This document shows positions 8,674 through 17,573 of a stretch of 64,000 nucleotides of DNA, piece after piece. Source of the DNA: Photobacterium sp. DA100 (GTDB taxonomy: Bacteria; Pseudomonadota; Gammaproteobacteria; Enterobacterales; Vibrionaceae); contig NZ_CP119423.1 in NCBI RefSeq assembly GCF_029223585.1, positions 992,001 to 1,056,000 of the forward strand, written 5' to 3'. A program made the translations under genes and the position numbers. A model generated the notes under the pieces. The model did no database searches. It was not told the origin of the DNA and saw only the letters and a list, made by a program, of their open reading frames with translations. Positions within the stretch are counted from its first letter, which is position 1, and every line of letters starts with the position of its first letter.

Positions 8674-9165
8674 ATTGGGTTTAGTACTAATTATGGGAGT
8701 TTAGAGCCCAACAGGAAGCCAGTGTCGCCAAAGATTAGAAAAGTTGCACGGTGAGCAAGCGCGGGTGAGTAAGCAAGGCTTGTTCTTCCAATGATCCGAC
8801 CTTTGATAAAAACAGTACACACCTGTTGATCTGCGATACTTTAAGCCAAACGTTTGCATTTAACCAATTAAAAATAGTTATATCTACCCCTATATAAAGT
8901 TATTTATGAAAATGTTGTTGCGGTGGTGTAAAAGGCGTTGGTTTGGGTTACTCTTTGTTGAGTAGATCGCGTGCTACATTAATGAAACAAAACTGATTCA
9001 AGCACTACAGAAAACTGTGAGCTAACTCTCGTTATGATGCAGATATGACAAATTGTGTAGCTTTATTACGTAATAATATGGCTAGATATCAGCGGGATTT
9101 GGCTCCGCTTTGTTGTTCATCAAGCGCATTGGTCACATATTAATCATCTAGGTTATTGGTTTTGG

Positions 9166-9179
9166 GTGATATGCGTCAA
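9166..9179. promoter_or_regulatory. FNR-like box upstream of adhE (distal)
   Basis: GTGAT-ATGC-GTCAA matches the FNR consensus TTGAT-N4-ATCAA at 8 of 10 positions. Anaerobic control would fit a fermentation enzyme. Confidence 0.45.
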
Positions 9180-9212
9180 AAAATAACAAAGTGTAACTCT
9201 AAATGGTTACAA

Positions 9213-9226
9213 GTGATCTAAATCAA
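9213..9226. promoter_or_regulatory. FNR/CRP-type box upstream of adhE (proximal)
   Basis: GTGAT-CTAA-ATCAA matches the FNR consensus at 9 of 10 positions and also resembles one half of a CRP site. It lies 47 bases downstream of the distal box. Confidence 0.55.
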
Positions 9227-9386
9227 TTTTTTTCGAGGTGTGAAAGAATATAATCAGTTTTGAAAGCAATTTACTAAGTATGTGTGTTACCAGGTTGTTT
9301 TTTGGAGCCGGATGCTCGCCAGGTAACCCGTAGGATGTGAACGCATCCTTACTAAAAAGTTTTCAATCTTAAGTTAGGAGTTAACT

Positions 9387-12089
9387 ATGCCTGTTACTAA
9401 TATGGCTGAACTAGATGCAATGGTTGCACGCGTTAAAGCGGCTCAGAAAGAGTTTGCTACTTACTCTCAGGAGCAAGTTGACAAAATCTTCCGTGCTGCA
9501 TCACTAGCTGCCAACCAAGCACGTATTCCTCTAGCGCAACAAGCGGTAGAAGAGTCAGGTATGGGTATCGTTGAAGATAAGGTTATCAAAAACCACTTCG
9601 CTTCAGAATTTATCTACAACAAATACAAAGATGAGCAGACCTGTGGCATCCTAGAAGAGGATGACAACCTAGGTACTATGACTATCGCAGAGCCTGTTGG
9701 CATCATCTGTGGTATCGTACCAACCACAAACCCAACCTCTACTGCTATCTTCAAATCTCTAATCTCTCTTAAAACCCGTAACGGTATCATCTTCTCGCCA
9801 CACCCACGTGCGAAGAACTCTACCAACGATGCAGCTAAATTGGTTCTAGAAGCGGCTATCGCTGCTGGTGCACCAAAAGACATCATCGGTTGGATCGACC
9901 AGCCTTCTGTAGAGCTTTCTAACGCACTGATGAAGCATGATGACATTGCACTTATCCTTGCAACTGGTGGTCCAGGCATGGTTAAAGCTGCTTACTCTTC
10001 TGGTAAGCCTGCAATCGGTGTTGGTGCGGGTAACGTTCCAGTTGTTATCGATGAAACTGCAGACGTTAAACGTGCTGTTGCTTCTATCCTGATGTCTAAG
10101 ACTTTCGATAACGGTGTAGTATGTGCGTCTGAGCAGGCTGCAATCGTTGTTGACGAAGTTTACGATGAAGTGAAAGAGCGTTTCGCTACTCACAAAGCTT
10201 ACGTTCTAACTAAAGCAGAAGCTGAAAAAGTACGTAAAGTTCTGCTTATCGATGGCGCACTGAACGCGAAAATCGTTGGTCAGCCAGCTGCAGCAATCGC
10301 TGAAATGGCAGGCGTTAAAGTTCCAGCTGACACCAAGGTTCTTGTTGGTGAAGGCCTGGGCAAAGTGTCTTACGACGATGCATTCGCTCACGAAAAACTA
10401 TCTCCAACTCTAGGTCTATTCCGCGCTGACAACTTCGAAGACGCTGTTGAGCAGGCTGTGACTATGGTTGAAATCGGTGGTATCGGCCACACATCTGGTC
10501 TTTACACTAACCAAGACGTGAATGCAGACCGCATCCGCTACTTCGGTGACAAGCTGAAGACTGCACGTATTCTTGTAAACATCCCAACTACTCACGGTGG
10601 TATCGGTGACCTGTACAACTTCAACGTTGCACCGTCTCTAACACTGGGTTGTGGTTCATGGGGTGGTAACTCTATCTCTGAGAACGTAGGTCCTAAGCAC
10701 CTTATCAACAAGAAAACTGTAGCTAAGCGAGCTGAAAACATGTTGTGGCACAAACTACCTAAGTCAATCTACTTCCGTCGTGGTAGCCTGCCAATCGCGC
10801 TTGGCGACCTAGAAGGCAAGAAACGTGCATTCCTAGTTACTGACCGTTTCCTATTCAACAACGGTTACGCTGATGACGTAGTTCAGCTACTTAAAGCTCA
10901 GGGCATGGAAGTACAGACTTTCTTCGACGTAGAAGCGGATCCTACGCTGACTGTTGTTAAGAAAGGTGCTGAAGCGATGCAGAGCTTCCAGCCAGACGTG
11001 ATTTTAGCTCTAGGTGGTGGTTCACCAATGGATGCTGCGAAAATCATGTGGGTTATGTACGAGCACCCAGAAACTCACTTCGAAGAACTAGCAATGCGCT
11101 TCATGGACATCCGTAAGCGTATCTACAAGTTCCCTAAAATGGGTAAGAAAGCTGAGTTGGTATGTATCACTACAACTTCTGGTACCGGTTCTGAAGTAAC
11201 TCCATTTGCGGTTGTTACTGACGACCAGACTGGTGCCAAGTACCCACTTGCTGACTACGAGCTAACGCCTCAGATGGCTATCGTTGATGCCAACCTAGTG
11301 ATGAACATGCCTAAGTCGCTAACTGCTTTCGGTGGTTACGATGCGGTAACTCACGCACTAGAAGCTTACGTGTCTGTTCTTGCGAACGAATACTCTGACG
11401 GCCAGGCTCTACAGGCACTTAAGATGCTTAAAGAGTACCTACCTTCAAGCTACGCGAACGGTGCTAACGACCCAATCGCACGTGAGAAAGTACACAACGC
11501 AGCAACTATCGCTGGTATCGCGTTTGCGAACGCCTTCCTAGGTGTTTGTCACTCAATGGCGCACAAGATTGGTGCTGAGTTCCACCTACCACACGGTCTG
11601 GCGAACGCATTACTGATCTCTAACGTTGTACGTTACAACGCGAACGACAACCCAACTAAGCAGACTGCATTCTCTCAGTACGACCGTCCACAGGCACGCC
11701 GTCGTTACGCAGAAGTTGCTGACCACCTAGGCCTATCTCAGGAAGGTGATCGCACTGCACAGAAGATCGAGCGTCTACTAGCATGGCTGGACGAGCTGAA
11801 AGTTAACCTAGAAATCCCAATGTCTATCCAGGCTGCGGGCGTAGCTGAGTCTGACTTCCTAGCGAAAATCGACGAGCTAGCGGTTGAAGCGTTCGATGAC
11901 CAGTGTACCGGTGCAAACCCACGTTACCCTCTAATCGCTGAGCTGAAAGAAGTACTACTTGCTTCTTACTACGGTAAAGCATTCGTTGAAGGTGACACTT
12001 TCGAAGGCACAACGGTTATCAAGAAAAAAGCTGACCAGGAAGCTGCGAAAGAAGCACCAAAAGCTAAAAAAGAGAAAGCAGAAGCTTAA
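9387..12089 (+). CDS. adhE: Bifunctional acetaldehyde-CoA / alcohol dehydrogenase AdhE
   Basis: A 900-residue fermentative enzyme that reduces acetyl-CoA to acetaldehyde (N-terminal aldehyde dehydrogenase half) and then to ethanol (C-terminal iron-dependent alcohol dehydrogenase half), reoxidising two NADH. The acylating catalytic Cys is in NGVVCASEQ. The second half carries GGGSPMDAAK, the iron-site segment GGYDAVTHALEAY and HSMAHKIGAEFHLPHG. Members assemble into spirosome filaments. A Lys/Ala/Glu-rich tail of about 25 residues extends the C-terminus. Codon use is strongly biased (many CTA, GGT and AAC), suggesting high expression. The ribosome site is AGGAG. Confidence 0.98.
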   Translation: MPVTNMAELDAMVARVKAAQKEFATYSQEQVDKIFRAASLAANQARIPLAQQAVEESGMGIVEDKVIKNHFASEFIYNKYKDEQTCGILEEDDNLGTMTIAEPVGIICGIVPTTNPTSTAIFKSLISLKTRNGIIFSPHPRAKNSTNDAAKLVLEAAIAAGAPKDIIGWIDQPSVELSNALMKHDDIALILATGGPGMVKAAYSSGKPAIGVGAGNVPVVIDETADVKRAVASILMSKTFDNGVVCASEQAAIVVDEVYDEVKERFATHKAYVLTKAEAEKVRKVLLIDGALNAKIVGQPAAAIAEMAGVKVPADTKVLVGEGLGKVSYDDAFAHEKLSPTLGLFRADNFEDAVEQAVTMVEIGGIGHTSGLYTNQDVNADRIRYFGDKLKTARILVNIPTTHGGIGDLYNFNVAPSLTLGCGSWGGNSISENVGPKHLINKKTVAKRAENMLWHKLPKSIYFRRGSLPIALGDLEGKKRAFLVTDRFLFNNGYADDVVQLLKAQGMEVQTFFDVEADPTLTVVKKGAEAMQSFQPDVILALGGGSPMDAAKIMWVMYEHPETHFEELAMRFMDIRKRIYKFPKMGKKAELVCITTTSGTGSEVTPFAVVTDDQTGAKYPLADYELTPQMAIVDANLVMNMPKSLTAFGGYDAVTHALEAYVSVLANEYSDGQALQALKMLKEYLPSSYANGANDPIAREKVHNAATIAGIAFANAFLGVCHSMAHKIGAEFHLPHGLANALLISNVVRYNANDNPTKQTAFSQYDRPQARRRYAEVADHLGLSQEGDRTAQKIERLLAWLDELKVNLEIPMSIQAAGVAESDFLAKIDELAVEAFDDQCTGANPRYPLIAELKEVLLASYYGKAFVEGDTFEGTTVIKKKADQEAAKEAPKAKKEKAEA

Positions 12090-12125
12090 TCATTGTTTAG
12101 CTAGCGCACTTTAGACTACCTATTT

Positions 12126-12151
12126 AGCCCGCCATTTTGGCGGGCTTTTTT
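12126..12151 (+). terminator. adhE intrinsic terminator
   Basis: Stem AGCCCGCCA / TGGCGGGCT with a T-rich loop and tail. Confidence 0.92.
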
Positions 12152-12191
12152 CGTTTAAGGACTGTCAATTTACCGGGGCAAGAAGGGGGCT

Positions 12192-12878
12192 TTAGCTCAC
12201 TTCGGCTTCAATCATCCTGCCGTTGAAGTAGTCGTTGGCGACGATATATTCTGCGCTGCGGGCTATCTCGTATTGAAGTGGCGAGCTGAGCTTATGGTGG
12301 TGGTTATTGCAAGGGCAGTCGATGGTCAGCGGCACCACGCCGCCAACACGAATGTTGAATTCTGCCAGTTCTTTGGCCCAACTTTGCGTTAAGCCCGAAA
12401 CAATGGCTTTCGAACCTGAGTGGATGTAGTTATGCTGGCAATCTTCATTGGCCGCCAGGTTGATGATGACCCCGGGGCAGTTGTGATCCCGCATGTAATG
12501 GGCGGTTTGCTTGCCAAAAGTGAAGAACGGGGTGGCTTTTTCGCTCATCGAACGGCTGAATTGATCGACTGAAGACGGGCTGAGCAGAGAAGGCAATTCA
12601 GACCCCACCCAGCAGTTAACCAAGACTTCGATCCTGCCAAAATGCTGGTGGACGTTATTAATCAGCGTGGCTATCGTCCGCTCGCTCAGGTCAGGGATAA
12701 GGTATGACTGGCACGAGGCCCCAACAGCCTGGCAAGCCTGTAGGGTTTGCCCAAGGGCGTGTTGGCGCTCATCGACCAATGCCAGTTTTGCCCCCAGCGA
12801 AGCAAAATGGAGCGATAGCGCTTTACCCAAGGGGCTGCCTGCCGCTGTGATGAGTATGACTGAATGTGCAATATTCAT
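12192..12878 (-). CDS. SDR-fold protein lacking the canonical catalytic Tyr and Ser
   Basis: A 228-residue short-chain dehydrogenase/reductase-like protein. The nucleotide-binding loop TAAGSPLG (residues 11-18) replaces the usual TGxxxGxG, and a central VNCWVG segment replaces NNAG. At the active site the sequence reads YIHSGSKA: K157 is in place, but the position of the catalytic Tyr (153) is His, and Tyr151 is out of register. The expected catalytic Ser lies in an LAAN segment with no Ser. Oxidoreductase activity is therefore doubtful, and a binding or regulatory role is possible. AGGAA precedes the ATG. It converges on adhE. Confidence 0.8.
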   Translation of the reverse strand: MNIAHSVILITAAGSPLGKALSLHFASLGAKLALVDERQHALGQTLQACQAVGASCQSYLIPDLSERTIATLINNVHQHFGRIEVLVNCWVGSELPSLLSPSSVDQFSRSMSEKATPFFTFGKQTAHYMRDHNCPGVIINLAANEDCQHNYIHSGSKAIVSGLTQSWAKELAEFNIRVGGVVPLTIDCPCNNHHHKLSSPLQYEIARSAEYIVANDYFNGRMIEAEVS

Positions 12879-13153
12879 AGTTCTTCCTATATGACACTGT
12901 CAAAAGCCAACTTGCGAGTCATGGATTCAGGTTACGGAGCAATGGAGCGCTTGTCTGTGAATAATCCCCCAAACTTACGACCCGGCCATAAAATGTTAGT
13001 GAAGTGTGATCATAGTGCAGCGAAAAAGTGATGATGCTATGAGGGCGGTCACGAAATTAATGCAGTAATGATAATGCAGTCAATGCATTAATCGTGCAAT
13101 GGCCGTTCGCAAGCTCGTTGGCCCCCTCTTTTGTTGCCAGAAATTGAGCCGGT

Positions 13154-13660
13154 TTAGACACCGTACATTTCGGCAAACCGCTTTGCTTGTACCAGTGAAA
13201 GGTACAGATCCTGCGGAGAGGCTTTGATCGTAGCGTCTTCGGTTGGCGGCAGCAGGCGGCGTTCATGGCCTGAAAGGTTGTGGTACACCTCTTCCGGCAT
13301 GCCTTTGGTTCCTTGCGGCGGGTAGGAGAGTGGGGTGGGTTTGAGGCTATCGAGCAGGCGCGCGTCAGCCAAGCCACTCTGGTGGAAAGCCTTGGCTTGC
13401 AGGGCCGCATTCTGGTAGCTGCTCTCTGTGGTCGACAACGGCTGGGGTTCAGGTAACTCAAAGTAAGCTCGCAGCTCACTTTCTGTTTTTCCCGGTGCTG
13501 GCAATGCGTCAACCGGGGTTGTCTCGAGCTGCTCGGGGGAGAGTAGGGCCAGCATCAGGGCAAAATCAGCACGACGCCCGCCCTCAACCGCATGGCTGAG
13601 TTGGCTGCCAAGCTGAACTTCGTTGATCAGCTGAGCTTTGTCGAGTGAATGAATTTGCAT
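13154..13660 (-). CDS. Hypothetical protein, 168 residues
   Basis: I do not recognise a family. The protein is soluble and acidic with no signal peptide or membrane segment. The N-terminal ~50 residues look helical (EVQLGSQLSHAVEGGRRADF), the middle is proline-rich, and the end (QDLYLSLVQAKRFAEMYGV) is helical. The ATG at 13660 is preferred to a TTG one codon upstream; the ribosome site is weak. It sits upstream of the SDR gene on the same strand but 275 bases away, so it is probably independently transcribed. Coding composition resembles the neighbours. Confidence 0.6.
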   Translation of the reverse strand: MQIHSLDKAQLINEVQLGSQLSHAVEGGRRADFALMLALLSPEQLETTPVDALPAPGKTESELRAYFELPEPQPLSTTESSYQNAALQAKAFHQSGLADARLLDSLKPTPLSYPPQGTKGMPEEVYHNLSGHERRLLPPTEDATIKASPQDLYLSLVQAKRFAEMYGV

Positions 13661-13757
13661 CAATTGCTGTACCGAGAAAACAAACCAGTGTTGTGCAATT
13701 TGTATCGGTACTGCCTATGATTTCTTTAATAAAAAATGAGGTACGGCAAGCAAGTGG

Positions 13758-14939
13758 CTACTCTTTCGCCATTTGTTCGTTATCCAATGCCAATACAGCC
13801 TTTTCCATTCTGCCTAGTGCATCTCGTAGCGTCTGGTGGCGGCAGGCAAAGTTGAGCCTGACAAAGCCGGGATTGCCGAAATCAGCACCGGGAGATAATC
13901 CCACTCCAGCCTGCTCGAAAAACTTAAAGGGAGAAGCCACTGGCAGCTTCGTCGCATCAATCCACGCTAGATAAGTGCCCTCGATAGGGGGGAGGGTCAG
14001 GAAGGGCATTGCATTGATAGCTTGCTCAACGGTTTCTTTATTTCGTCTGAGGTAGGCTAGCTGCCTGTCGAGCCAAGGCTGCCCCTGTTCATAGGCTGCC
14101 TTGGCTGCGGTGTAGGCTAGTACATTGACGTCAGGCACAATACCGGCCTTTGCACGGAGAAAATCTTTTCGTAAGGCAGGGTTGGGAATAATGGCCATTG
14201 AGGCACCAAGGCCTGCAATGTTGAATGTTTTGCTTGGCGCGATCAGGGTGATAGAACGCTGTGCTGAATCCTCACTGAGGCTGGCAAAGGGGATATGCTG
14301 GCAACCAGGCTCGAGTATCAAGTCACAGTGAATTTCATCGGAACAAACGATCAAATCTTGCTGCCTGGCAAAGTCAGCGACGGCTGTCAGCTCGTCTCTG
14401 CGGTACACCGTGCCACCTGGGTTGAGCGGATTGCAAAACAGCAATAACCGCGTATCAGGTAGCAAGGCACTGTCATCAAGGGACATTAACCAGCGTTTAT
14501 CCTCGAGCACTACCGGTAGTTTGCTCAGTGGCCGCTTAGCCAGTTTGGCCGATGATTTGAACGGCGGGTATATCGGGCTTGGACAAGCCACCCCTTGCTC
14601 CTCATTGCACACAGAACGGACCGCGAGGTTGATGCCGCATACTAACCCCGGCAGATAGACTATCCACTCTGGCTCAACATGCCATTGGTACAGCCGCTGC
14701 ATGCGCTCGATAATCAGCTCTGTCAGCGCCGTGGGGGCACTGCCATAGCCGAAGATGCCGTGCTCAACATGGCGATGCAGGGCGTCGGTGATCGCCTGAG
14801 GGACTTTGAAGTCACTGTCGGCAACCCACATTGGCAGTACATCCTGGCCTAGGTACTTTTGCCATTTGATGCTGTTGCTGCCGGTGCGGTCGATGTGCTG
14901 ATCGAACAGGGGATCATGATGTTGGGAAGTAGGGTGCAT
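13758..14939 (-). CDS. PatB/MalY-type PLP-dependent C-S lyase (aminotransferase fold)
   Basis: A 393-residue fold-type I PLP enzyme. Characteristic segments are LPMWVADSDFKVP near the N-terminus, GYGSAP, the NPLNPGGTVY loop, the CSDEIHCDL segment that holds the pyridine ring, and the Schiff-base lysine in APSKTFNIAGLG. This subgroup performs beta-elimination on cystathionine or cysteine conjugates; some members (MalY) also act as regulators. The substrate cannot be read from the sequence. AAAGGA lies seven bases before the ATG. The hypothetical gene follows after about 95 bases. Confidence 0.9.
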   Translation of the reverse strand: MHPTSQHHDPLFDQHIDRTGSNSIKWQKYLGQDVLPMWVADSDFKVPQAITDALHRHVEHGIFGYGSAPTALTELIIERMQRLYQWHVEPEWIVYLPGLVCGINLAVRSVCNEEQGVACPSPIYPPFKSSAKLAKRPLSKLPVVLEDKRWLMSLDDSALLPDTRLLLFCNPLNPGGTVYRRDELTAVADFARQQDLIVCSDEIHCDLILEPGCQHIPFASLSEDSAQRSITLIAPSKTFNIAGLGASMAIIPNPALRKDFLRAKAGIVPDVNVLAYTAAKAAYEQGQPWLDRQLAYLRRNKETVEQAINAMPFLTLPPIEGTYLAWIDATKLPVASPFKFFEQAGVGLSPGADFGNPGFVRLNFACRHQTLRDALGRMEKAVLALDNEQMAKE

Positions 14940-15013
14940 TGATAAGTCCTTTGCGCTGCAGGGAAGAAACTACCCGGAAATAATGAGATACATTATTGCC
15001 ATATGGCGGCCGA

Positions 15014-15045
15014 ATAAAAAAGCCCCAGCACAGGGCTGGGGCTTG
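15014..15045 (-). terminator. Terminator of the retropepsin / 7TM / ATP-grasp operon
   Basis: On the minus strand, AGCCCCAGC / GCTGGGGCT followed by TTTTTTATT, 25 bases beyond the last gene. Confidence 0.88.
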
Positions 15046-15069
15046 ATGTGAGAGTGAACACTATCAGCG

Positions 15070-16044
15070 CTAGAACTTTGATTTGACACCAAACTGTTCG
15101 GCGGCATAGGCAACACGTTCTTCTGGTGTTGGCGGCTTGGCCGGTACTCCCAAGCTTTCGATATGCCGCAGCCGAGGTAGCAGGCCGGCACCGTTAGCGG
15201 TCTGGATCGCCAAACCCGGGCGTGCATTGAGCTCCAGTACCATCGGGCCCTGGATCTTATCAAGGACCATATCGGTGCCCATATAGCCCAATCCGGTCAT
15301 CTCCCACGCGCTTGAAGCCAATGTCAGCAGCTTGTGCCAGTTGGGAACGGCCAATTCACTCAGTTTACGGTCGGTGTCAGGATGGCGCTCAACCGGTTGG
15401 TCAAACTGCACGGCGCGGATAGCCTTGCCGGTGGCAATATCGATACCGACCCCTACCGCACCTTGGTGCAAGTTAGCCTTGCCGTCAGATGCCGAGGTCG
15501 AGCAGCGCATCATTGCCATCACAGGGTAGCCTTTGAAGACGATAACCCGCACATCAGGCACGCCTTCGTAACTGAAGCCGTCGAACACATTATCGAACTG
15601 GATCAGGTTCTCGATCATCGCTACATCGTTTTTACCGCCCAACGAGAACAGTCCCGCTAGGGTGTTGGTGATGTGTCGCTCTACGTCCTGCTTGTTCATC
15701 TCGGCACCGGACGGCTTTACATAAATCCCGTCCTTGTGCTTAACCACCACCAGAATGCCTTTACCGCCGGAACCTTGGGCTGGCTTGATCACAAAACCCG
15801 GCCAGTCTTTAACCATATCGTGGACGCGCTTGACGTAAACCTGGCTGTCAATGACGCCAATCAGCTCCGGCACAGTGGCCCCGGCCTGTTTGGCAATCAG
15901 CTTGGTTTTGAGCTTGTCGTCCACCAGCGGATAGAGGCTACGGTCGTTGTAGCGGCCAATGTAGCTGTGGTTGCGCTGGTTCATTCCCATGATCCCGCGT
16001 TCGCGCAGCTTGAACGGGGACGTAAACTGTGAAAACAGTGACAT
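15070..16044 (-). CDS. RimK-related ATP-grasp ligase (alpha-L-glutamate ligase-like)
   Basis: A 324-residue ATP-grasp enzyme. Visible elements are the N-terminal MNQRNHSYIGRYN block, the ATP-binding strand and loop FVIKPAQGSGGKGILVV, the Mg-binding region VLELNARPGLAIQ and a GYMGTDMVLD segment. The family is predicted to join an amino acid or peptide to an amine by an acyl-phosphate route. The acceptor is unknown. It is the last gene of a three-gene operon. Its GGAGG ribosome site lies inside the end of the preceding 7TM gene, three bases upstream, which implies tight translational coupling. Confidence 0.88.
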   Translation of the reverse strand: MSLFSQFTSPFKLRERGIMGMNQRNHSYIGRYNDRSLYPLVDDKLKTKLIAKQAGATVPELIGVIDSQVYVKRVHDMVKDWPGFVIKPAQGSGGKGILVVVKHKDGIYVKPSGAEMNKQDVERHITNTLAGLFSLGGKNDVAMIENLIQFDNVFDGFSYEGVPDVRVIVFKGYPVMAMMRCSTSASDGKANLHQGAVGVGIDIATGKAIRAVQFDQPVERHPDTDRKLSELAVPNWHKLLTLASSAWEMTGLGYMGTDMVLDKIQGPMVLELNARPGLAIQTANGAGLLPRLRHIESLGVPAKPPTPEERVAYAAEQFGVKSKF

Positions 16045-16047
16045 AGT

Positions 16048-17553
16048 TTAGTCCTCCGCGAGCGGCTTGAAGCGGCGCAGCTCACTCAAACGGTAACCCG
16101 TGTAGTTACCCAACATCAGGATCAGTGCCAGGATGATTAGCTGGATACCGATAAAGTTGAACGTCAGGTGGCGAATCAATGGGTTGGTCATTGCCAGGTA
16201 AACGAAGACTGCTGTCAGCAGCGAGCCACCACCCTGGACTAGTACTTCTTTCGCACCTTCTTCTTCCCACAGGATCGACATACGCTCGATGGTCCACGAT
16301 AGGATGATCATCGGGAAGAAGGTAATGGTCAGGCCTTCGACCAAGCCAATCTTGAAGGCAACGACGGTAAAGATGGAGATAATCATAATTACCGTGATGA
16401 TCACCGCGGAAATCCTTGCCACCAGAAGCAGATTGAGCTTGGACAGGTAGCTACGGATCACCAAACCGGTACCGACAATCAACAGGAAGCCAAGGATACC
16501 GGTGACAAGCTGGGTCTGGACAAAGGCTACCGCGATGAGGACCGGCATGAAAGTACCCGAAGTCTTAAGGCCAATGATGATACGCAGAAATACCACAATC
16601 AACGCGCCGATAGGGACCAGCATAATGGTCTTGAACATGGCTTGTTCTTCAACCGGCAAGCTATGGATTGAGAAGTTAAGCAGATCTTCGGCCTGGACCT
16701 TTTCACGGGTCGCTTGCTGTGGAGTGATGTCCTGAGCAATGATCGAGAAGCTGATGTTGGAGTTGCGGCCACCAATAACGTCCAGTAACGAGTGGCCTTG
16801 CTGGTTCCAAAGTAGGATGTTGTCCGGTTTGCCTTCTTGGCCAGTTTGCAGGTCAAATAGCTGCCAAGTCTTGCCGTCCCATACTTCGGCCATCGGGGTG
16901 ATGCTTTGGCGGCGTCGGCCATCTTCTAGCTGCAGGCCGCCGACAATGCGGGCATGGACTTTTTCCAGAGAAAGCAGGTTAATGATTGCCTGCTCGCGGC
17001 TTAGGCTGTTGAGCAACAAGGCCGCATTCTGGTTGTTGCGGTCATTGAATTGTTTAATCAGCTCACGGGTAAGGGTAACGTTATCGGAGGATAAGCTGCG
17101 AGCTTGGTCGAGCAGGGCCGTAGCAGCTGTCTGCTGCGGGTTATCAAGGCTGACAGCGACCGTGTTGCCTTTGGGTGGCACCATGCTGTAGCTGGCTTGA
17201 TCGTCGACCAGCATTTGGGTTTTGTAATAAAGGATCTGCTTACCCGTTGCCTCTCGGATAGACCATTCGGCCCGGCGGCCTTTGTTGGTATCAATGAGAG
17301 CGACACCATAGCCCGGCGATGAGGTGCTTTCATCAATTTGGGTAAACCCCTGCTGGGTTTCCGGCGCGGCCATGGAGACTTTGACCGGATCACCAATGGC
17401 ATCAAATTCAATGCGAGCCTCGAGTTCCCATAGCGCGCGTTCTTCACCCGGAGTCCATGGCACCCCATAGACATCGTGGCGGTACATGCTCAATGCCGCC
17501 CCTGCGATGACTAGCAGGGTAATAAGAAAATAAAACGGGATTCTTGATGTCAT
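16048..17553 (-). CDS. Inactive transglutaminase domain fused to seven transmembrane helices
   Basis: A 501-residue membrane protein. An N-terminal anchor (FYFLITLLVIAGAALSMY) is followed by a ~300-residue periplasmic region that resembles a transglutaminase-like fold without an evident Cys-His-Asp triad. It ends in a helix bundle from about residue 305, including RIIIGLKTSGTFMPVLIAVA and ARISAVIITVIMIISIF. This matches the known 'inactive transglutaminase fused to 7TM' family. It is in an operon with a retropepsin-like lipoprotein upstream and an ATP-grasp ligase downstream. Family gene neighbourhoods suggest peptide binding or sensing at the membrane; this is inference. Confidence 0.85.
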   Translation of the reverse strand: MTSRIPFYFLITLLVIAGAALSMYRHDVYGVPWTPGEERALWELEARIEFDAIGDPVKVSMAAPETQQGFTQIDESTSSPGYGVALIDTNKGRRAEWSIREATGKQILYYKTQMLVDDQASYSMVPPKGNTVAVSLDNPQQTAATALLDQARSLSSDNVTLTRELIKQFNDRNNQNAALLLNSLSREQAIINLLSLEKVHARIVGGLQLEDGRRRQSITPMAEVWDGKTWQLFDLQTGQEGKPDNILLWNQQGHSLLDVIGGRNSNISFSIIAQDITPQQATREKVQAEDLLNFSIHSLPVEEQAMFKTIMLVPIGALIVVFLRIIIGLKTSGTFMPVLIAVAFVQTQLVTGILGFLLIVGTGLVIRSYLSKLNLLLVARISAVIITVIMIISIFTVVAFKIGLVEGLTITFFPMIILSWTIERMSILWEEEGAKEVLVQGGGSLLTAVFVYLAMTNPLIRHLTFNFIGIQLIILALILMLGNYTGYRLSELRRFKPLAED

Positions 17554-17573
17554 GACATCCTCAAAATTTGTTA

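Larger units (their letters stand above)
8674..9386 (+). promoter_or_regulatory. Long ychE-adhE control region with structured adhE leader
   Basis: 713 bases without a gene. It carries two FNR/CRP-like boxes (listed separately). Just before adhE there is a nested stem (GTTACC 9286-9291 with GGTAAC 9322-9327, enclosing GAGC/GCTC) followed by a second hairpin (AGGATG 9332-9337 with CATCCT 9344-9349), then an AGGAG ribosome site. Folding of this leader was judged by eye. It matches no riboswitch class I recognise. Confidence 0.6.
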
